Shown one piece after another: positions 5,809 through 8,763 of a DNA stretch of 8,763 bases. The stretch is from JBEKDJ01 sp050014415. GTDB taxonomy: Bacteria > Desulfobacterota > BSN033 > UBA1163. The stretch is from assembly GCA_050014415.1 (NCBI GenBank), contig JBEKDJ010000187.1, positions 1 through 8,763 on the forward strand. The letters run 5' to 3'. Positions within the stretch are counted from its first letter, which is position 1; each line of letters opens with the position of its first letter. Made by a program: the position numbers and the translations under genes. The notes below the pieces were generated by a model, which worked only from the letters and a program-made list of their open reading frames with translations, was not told where the DNA came from and ran no database searches.

Positions 5809-6750
5809 ATGACAATTCTAATTACTGGAGGAAGTGGTTTTATAGGTCTGGGGCTTTCAAGGCTCCTCTTAGAAAAGGGGTATCGAGTGGTCCTTTTTGA
5901 TATGGTCCCTCCTGATGAAGATGAGAAAAGAGGTAAAGGAGTACCTTTTATTCGAGGAAATATTTCTGATTGGGCTGAAGTTTGTAATGTCATAAAAGAT
6001 TGGAAAGTAGATCACATCTTTCACTTGGCAGCGATGCTTTCAGCCCAATGTGAAGCTAATCCATGGGCTGCTATGCAGGTAAATGGATTAGGGACCTATC
6101 ACGCCCTTGAGGCCTCAAGACTCTTAGGAGTAAAGAAGGTCATTTTTACGAGCTCTATGGGAGCCTATGGGTATACTCCCGGTGGCATTGTGAATGATGA
6201 AACAATTCAAAGACCCCCGATCATGTATGGAGTTACAAAAGTTTTTGGTGAGCTCCTGGGGCTTTACTATCACCAAAGATTTGGAATCGACTTTCGGGGG
6301 GTTCGCTTTCCACAATTGGTCGGGCCTGGGATCAAATCAGAAGGATATGGCCAGTACAACCCCAGCATGATAGAGTCCGCCTTGCGGGGAATCCCCTTTG
6401 AGGCATGGGTTACAGAGGAGACGGCCATTCCCATCATGTACATTAAGGATGCAATCCGGTGTTTATTAGAACTCTTTGAGGCCGAAAGAAGTAAGATCAA
6501 AACAAGACTTTATTGTGTGGGTCAGATTACTCCTTCTCCCACAGCTGGAGCACTTTTGAAGGAAATCAAGAAACATATAAAGAATGTTCTGATAACTTTC
6601 AAACCAGATCCCAAGGTTATGGATATCATCCAAACTATTCCACAAACGCTCGATGATAAGAATGCTCGCAACGAATGGGGTTGGTCGATCCATTATGGAT
6701 TAAAAGAAATGGTAGAGGATTTTGTCAAAGGATTTAATCCTAATCTGTAA
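5809..6750 (+). CDS. Extended SDR: NAD-dependent epimerase/dehydratase family, L-threonine 3-dehydrogenase-like
   Basis: A 313-residue extended short-chain dehydrogenase. TGGSGFIG (6-13) is the TGxxGxxG cofactor loop, Asp31 at the end of strand 2 points to NAD, and TSSMGAYG (114-121) with Tyr140 and Lys144 (YGVTK) is the catalytic group. The segments LAAMLSAQCEANPWAAMQVN, MYGVTKVFGELLGLYY and FGIDFRGVRFP are close to what I know of SDR-type L-threonine dehydrogenases rather than sugar epimerases. A 3-hydroxy acid or 3-hydroxy amino acid substrate is therefore plausible. Start is ATG 5809 with AGGAAG at 5797-5802; the frame is open upstream but only overlaps the dehydrogenase gene. It is the last gene of the operon. 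No terminator is evident downstream. A sugar nucleotide substrate is the main alternative, though no sugar-pathway gene is nearby. Confidence 0.88.
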   Translation: MTILITGGSGFIGLGLSRLLLEKGYRVVLFDMVPPDEDEKRGKGVPFIRGNISDWAEVCNVIKDWKVDHIFHLAAMLSAQCEANPWAAMQVNGLGTYHALEASRLLGVKKVIFTSSMGAYGYTPGGIVNDETIQRPPIMYGVTKVFGELLGLYYHQRFGIDFRGVRFPQLVGPGIKSEGYGQYNPSMIESALRGIPFEAWVTEETAIPIMYIKDAIRCLLELFEAERSKIKTRLYCVGQITPSPTAGALLKEIKKHIKNVLITFKPDPKVMDIIQTIPQTLDDKNARNEWGWSIHYGLKEMVEDFVKGFNPNL

Positions 6751-6807
6751 ATACCGAAAGGAATCAGTCTGTCATTCATTTCAATCAATACAAAAGGAGG
6801 ATGATAG

Positions 6808-6879
6808 ATGGGGAAAAAACATTTTAAAGTTTTTGTGTGGAAAGAGCAAACAAATCAAAAAAGGCGAATTGCCTCATAA
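6808..6879 (+). CDS. Orphan 23-residue ORF with perfect Shine-Dalgarno, probably a truncated gene
   Basis: AGGAGG at 6795-6800 precedes ATG 6808 by 7 nt, the best ribosome site in this stretch. The frame encodes a very basic MGKKHFKVFVWKEQTNQKRR segment and stops at TAA 6877-6879. It lies directly before the insertion-sequence remnant, so it could be the 5' stump of a gene interrupted by it. A real micropeptide cannot be excluded. No family is recognised. Confidence 0.35.
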   Translation: MGKKHFKVFVWKEQTNQKRRIAS

Positions 6880-6883
6880 AAAA

Positions 6884-7041
6884 TGTTACCGAGAGACTGA
6901 TTAAAAAGGGATCGTTGACTCATAATGGCTGTTACCGGATAACAAGCCCTAAAAGGAGGGCAGATTATGAGTCCGCGATCAAGAAGAGAATACATAGAGG
7001 CGATCTATTTACGCTATAAGAGAGCTGAATCGGTAATCATC
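6884..7041 (+). mobile_element. Remnant of an insertion sequence (left end plus start of transposase)
   Basis: The stretch holds the octamer TGTTACCG twice (6884-6891 and 6930-6937), then AGGAGGG at 6954-6960 and the start of a transposase-like gene. I associate this layout, with TGTTACC repeats ahead of the transposase start, with a family of integrase-core (DDE) insertion sequences. The right end is missing: recognisable transposase sequence fades after about 20 codons. The right boundary is approximate and the left one is set at the first repeat. Confidence 0.5.
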
Positions 7042-7056
7042 GATGGTCTTCTTTTC

Positions 7057-7085
7057 TTGACATACTACTCCCTTTTTCGTATATT
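7057..7085 (+). promoter_or_regulatory. Near-consensus sigma70 promoter of the ferredoxin-nitroreductase gene
   Basis: TTGACA (7057-7062), a 17-nt spacer and TATATT (7080-7085) form the best promoter in the window. Transcription would start near 7092 and leave a leader of about 165 nt. It lies immediately behind the broken transposase, so the deletion event may have shaped the promoter region. Confidence 0.6.
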
Positions 7086-7111
7086 CATCTCATCCCAAAG
7101 CGAGTTCTTAT

Positions 7112-7125
7112 CATACGTCAGTATG
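7112..7125 (+). promoter_or_regulatory. Dyad CATACGTCAGTATG, operator candidate
   Basis: Perfect 5-bp arms (CATAC/GTATG) surround a 4-nt centre about 20 nt downstream of the predicted transcription start. The minus strand reads CATACTGACGTATG, whose first eight bases recur on the plus strand in the second dyad at 7194-7210. This position suits a repressor road-block. Confidence 0.35.
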
Positions 7126-7193
7126 GAAAGAATGCTGGCTATTGCCAGGGTCGTTCCGGTGCTGGTCAGCCACTCACTTTGTTCATACCGTAA

Positions 7194-7210
7194 CTCAGTG
7201 TCATACTGAG
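7194..7210 (+). promoter_or_regulatory. Dyad CTCAGTGTCATACTGAG before the start codon
   Basis: Six-base arms CTCAGT/ACTGAG with a 5-nt centre lie 45 nt before the ATG at 7256. The site contains CATACTGA, shared with the dyad at 7112-7125. It could be a second operator or a short RNA hairpin in the leader. Confidence 0.35.
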
Positions 7211-7255
7211 ACAGGGCAGCTCATCGATCAAAAACTAGAAAAGGGGGGGGACGAG

Positions 7256-8128
7256 ATGGTAGAAATAGACGTTACGAAATGTACGAGATGCGGGCTCTGT
7301 TCTGACGAGTGCCCGGCAGGTATCTTTGTACTGAATTTAGATCCTGACGGCGGCCGTACGGTGCAGGTGAGATATGTCGACCACTGCATCAGATGCGGCC
7401 ATTGTGTCGCTATATGTCCCGAAGGCGCTGTTATCCACAGAGAACTGCCAGCGGACAAGTTTGAGGATCGGCTAGGTGCCTTCATCGCCCCCGATGCCAT
7501 GAGAACCTTTCTTTTGTCAAGGCGGTCCATCAGGGCATTCAGAGAAAAGCCTGTTCCCAGAGAGCTCATAGAGCAAATGATCGAGGTCGGTACCCACGCG
7601 GGAACGGCAACAAATGCTCAGACAGAAAACTTTATTGTCATCCAGGACCAAAAACTGTTATCGGAACTTGAAGGCATGGTGATCGAGGTTCTATGGAACA
7701 AGCTGAAGCCGTTGGGTACGCGTATAGGACGCAAACTGGCAAGAATCAGGTTGGGAGAGGAAGCGGCGAAGCAGTCCATGCTGCATTACGACAGGTTCAA
7801 GACGGGGCGAGACAGTGGTGAGCTCAAGGGCATTATTTTCCGCAATGCTCCAGCGGTCATCGCCATTCATGGCCAAAGAACCAACCTCAGTGCACACGAA
7901 AACTGCGCAATTGCCGCGAGGAACATGGAAATGCTGGCCCAAAGCCTGGGCTTGGGGATGTGTTGGGCAGGATTCCTTTTGGTTGCAGCTGGTTTCAGCA
8001 AGAAAATAGCGCGCCGCCTCGGGATATCGGACGATCGTAATATCTATAGCGCTCTTATGCTCGGCTATCCCAAACATGAATATCGAAAGACGGTTCCGCG
8101 TAGACAAAGAGAGGTGCGTTGGCTATAG
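7256..8128 (+). CDS. Ferredoxin-nitroreductase fusion (two [4Fe-4S] clusters plus FMN nitroreductase domain)
   Basis: A 290-residue cytosolic protein. Residues 5-60 form a bacterial-type 2[4Fe-4S] ferredoxin domain with two complete CxxCxxCxxxCP motifs (Cys9, 12, 15, 19 and Cys44, 47, 50, 54). From about residue 85 comes a nitroreductase domain: RRSIRAF (89-95), a NAQTENFIVIQD flavin-side segment, a central RNAPAVIAIHG strand, and the C-terminal LGLGMCWAG and ALMLGYPKHEY elements. Electrons would pass from reduced ferredoxin or another donor through the clusters to FMN. Start is ATG 7256, preceded by a G-rich site (GGGGGGG then ACGAG); the frame is open upstream, but that part overlaps the leader. 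Such fusions are common in strict anaerobes. The gene stands alone, with its own strong promoter and two candidate operators. Substrate unknown. Confidence 0.92.
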   Translation: MVEIDVTKCTRCGLCSDECPAGIFVLNLDPDGGRTVQVRYVDHCIRCGHCVAICPEGAVIHRELPADKFEDRLGAFIAPDAMRTFLLSRRSIRAFREKPVPRELIEQMIEVGTHAGTATNAQTENFIVIQDQKLLSELEGMVIEVLWNKLKPLGTRIGRKLARIRLGEEAAKQSMLHYDRFKTGRDSGELKGIIFRNAPAVIAIHGQRTNLSAHENCAIAARNMEMLAQSLGLGMCWAGFLLVAAGFSKKIARRLGISDDRNIYSALMLGYPKHEYRKTVPRRQREVRWL

Positions 8129-8195
8129 GCGTTTATCCATCCGAAAAAAGGCACTTCTTGCTTGAACGGCCCCCTTCCGGGACAAAGGACTCGCA

Positions 8196-8225
8196 GGCGG
8201 ACAGGCCGTGTCAAAGTGGTCCGCC
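8196..8225 (+). repeat. Inverted repeat GGCGGAC...GTCCGCC
   Basis: Perfect 7-bp GC-rich arms (8196-8202 and 8219-8225) enclose a 16-nt loop, about 70 nt after the ferredoxin-nitroreductase stop. No T-run follows. It could be a 3'-end structure or a REP-like element. Confidence 0.35.
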
Positions 8226-8495
8226 CCACGAAATGTAATTCAATTCAGCGTTTCAGGACGACTCGTCAGGGCTCTAATTCCCTTTGGCTGTGCTTCACCA
8301 ATATCAATTCGTCAATGCTCTGCGAAGGTCTTTGCCCGCGCTCCTGCCCTTGGAAACCAAAATATTGCGATACAATCGGATGCCCGTTCCTTGCCCTCCT
8401 TGCGAGGACGAGTCTAATTATCTGGGTTATGGCAAAGTTACGGTCTTTTGGGTCACCACTTTCCCTGCTTTCAAACCACCCAAACTTGGGAGAAT

Positions 8496-8531
8496 GAGAA
8501 AAGGGAAAAGAGAAAAGGGAAAAGAGAAAAG
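8496..8531 (+). repeat. Tandem repeat of 14-bp unit GAGAAAAGGGAAAA, 2.6 copies
   Basis: Two exact units (8496-8509 and 8510-8523) are followed by the first eight bases of a third. All bases are purines on the + strand. It lies about 95 nt before the candidate intron boundary. Its minus strand gives a Phe/Ser-rich translation that only inflates a spurious ORF. Confidence 0.8.
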
Positions 8532-8625
8532 ACTTCCTAGCCCCTTGCGAAATAGTTCTACTCACTTTCTTCCTAAAAGCGTCATCCTTAAATTTCGTTT
8601 TACAATGCAATATTTCAACTCGTAA

Positions 8626-8763
8626 GTGCGCCACGAAGTTACACAAGAGATGAGGGTAGGTCCCTCGGAGTCGGTTTACAGGGACAGGCTCCAAACCACC
8701 TTAAGCTGCTCTGGTCAAATGCCAGGGTGGTGAGCGTTAAGGAAAAGGCACTGTGAAAGGTGT
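8626..8763 (+). ncRNA. Candidate 5' end of a group II intron, cut by the right edge
   Basis: The segment opens with GTGCG, the conserved 5' boundary of group II introns, and then folds readily. GAGGG/CCCTC makes a hairpin (8652-8666). GGTTT/AAACC or GGAG/CTCC pair around 8667-8697. ACCACC (8695-8700) pairs with GGTGGT (8726-8731) around an inner CTGG/CCAG hairpin (8711-8725). No protein frame explains this stretch, and the tail (GAGCGTTAAGG..., GAAAGGTGT) resembles domain I text I associate with bacterial introns. The catalytic domains V and VI and the reverse transcriptase would lie outside the window, so this is unproven. Other structured mobile RNAs are possible. Confidence 0.45.

Larger units (their letters stand above)
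6967..7209 (+). pseudogene. Truncated integrase-core transposase, N-terminal fragment
   Basis: ATG 6967 lies 6 nt after AGGAGGG. The first 20 residues, containing SRREYIEAIYLRYKRA, match what I recall as the N-terminus of a DDE integrase-core transposase (IS481-like or unclassified, often annotated 'integrase catalytic region') that normally has over 300 residues. In full-length copies this is followed by a basic helix and a Cys/His-containing region. Here the frame changes after about codon 20 into unrelated sequence (LLFLTYYSLFRIF...) and stops at 7207-7209, after 80 codons. That remainder overlaps a strong promoter and two dyads of the next gene, so it is probably not translated to purpose. 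The element looks deleted rather than frameshifted. Confidence 0.5.
8129..8625. other. Gene-free interval of about 500 bp
   Basis: Several frames of 60-140 codons are open on both strands, but none has a ribosome site, a recognisable domain or a clean amino-acid composition. The visible structure is an inverted repeat (8196-8225) and a purine-rich tandem repeat (8496-8531). No intrinsic terminator with a T-tract follows the upstream gene. Confidence 0.6.

Noticed and set aside
7142..7255. Upstream extension of the ferredoxin-nitroreductase frame
   Set aside because: It covers a leader with a dyad; the ferredoxin domain starts properly at ATG 7256.
8162..8497. 111-codon + strand ORF after the ferredoxin-nitroreductase gene
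   Set aside because: Low-quality composition with no start signal; overlapping frames of similar length are equally open, which indicates non-coding DNA.
8266..8694. 142-codon minus-strand ORF near the right edge
   Set aside because: Its middle is the translated purine tandem repeat and its start lies inside the structured candidate intron; no domain or ribosome site.
1..8763. CRISPR array or diversity-generating retroelement
   Set aside because: No regularly spaced repeats, no template/variable repeat pair with adenine substitutions, and no reverse transcriptase or cas gene in the window.

Overview
The window reads as accessory chromosomal DNA of an anaerobic bacterium. The best guess is a Desulfobacterota/'deltaproteobacterial' lineage, inferred from the mix of a BKACE-type beta-keto acid cleavage enzyme, an iron-sulfur flavoprotein, a ferredoxin-nitroreductase fusion and a transposase type that I associate with that group. 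No rRNA, tRNA or housekeeping gene fixes the taxonomy. Coding is mostly on the + strand, with several loose, gene-poor gaps.

Left edge (1-854, minus strand): an unrecognised protein runs off the left edge. Behind it lie two doubtful small ORFs, one overlapping the other by ATGA. Region 949-2503 (+): a sigma70-like promoter, a nitroreductase-family flavoprotein, then a palindromic operator candidate and an iron-sulfur flavoprotein whose Cys47/50/53/59 cluster motif matches the archaeal ISF type. Region 2504-3227 has no convincing gene but holds several hairpins and a 12-bp direct repeat.

Region 3228-6750 (+) is the most coherent unit: a promoter and operator, an XRE-cupin regulator, a BKACE/Kce (DUF849) enzyme, a 3-hydroxyacyl-CoA dehydrogenase-family oxidoreductase, and an extended SDR resembling SDR-type L-threonine 3-dehydrogenase. 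The three enzyme genes are 7-10 nt apart. A 17-bp dyad (GTTTAGTA..TA.AC) occurs twice, once inside the regulator promoter and once just before the BKACE gene, so the regulator probably controls itself and the operon. The logical pathway is oxidation of a beta-hydroxy acid to a beta-keto acid, then BKACE cleavage with acetyl-CoA to acetoacetate and a shorter acyl-CoA. The substrate cannot be read from the sequence.

Region 6751-7255 is scarred: a 23-codon orphan ORF with a perfect Shine-Dalgarno, the 5' end of a decayed insertion sequence with about 20 recognisable transposase residues, then a near-consensus promoter and two dyads. These lead into a fusion of two [4Fe-4S] clusters with a nitroreductase domain (7256-8128). 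Region 8129-8625 has no supportable gene. From about 8626 to the right edge the DNA starts with GTGCG and folds into nested hairpins, which I interpret as the 5' end of a group II intron cut by the window.
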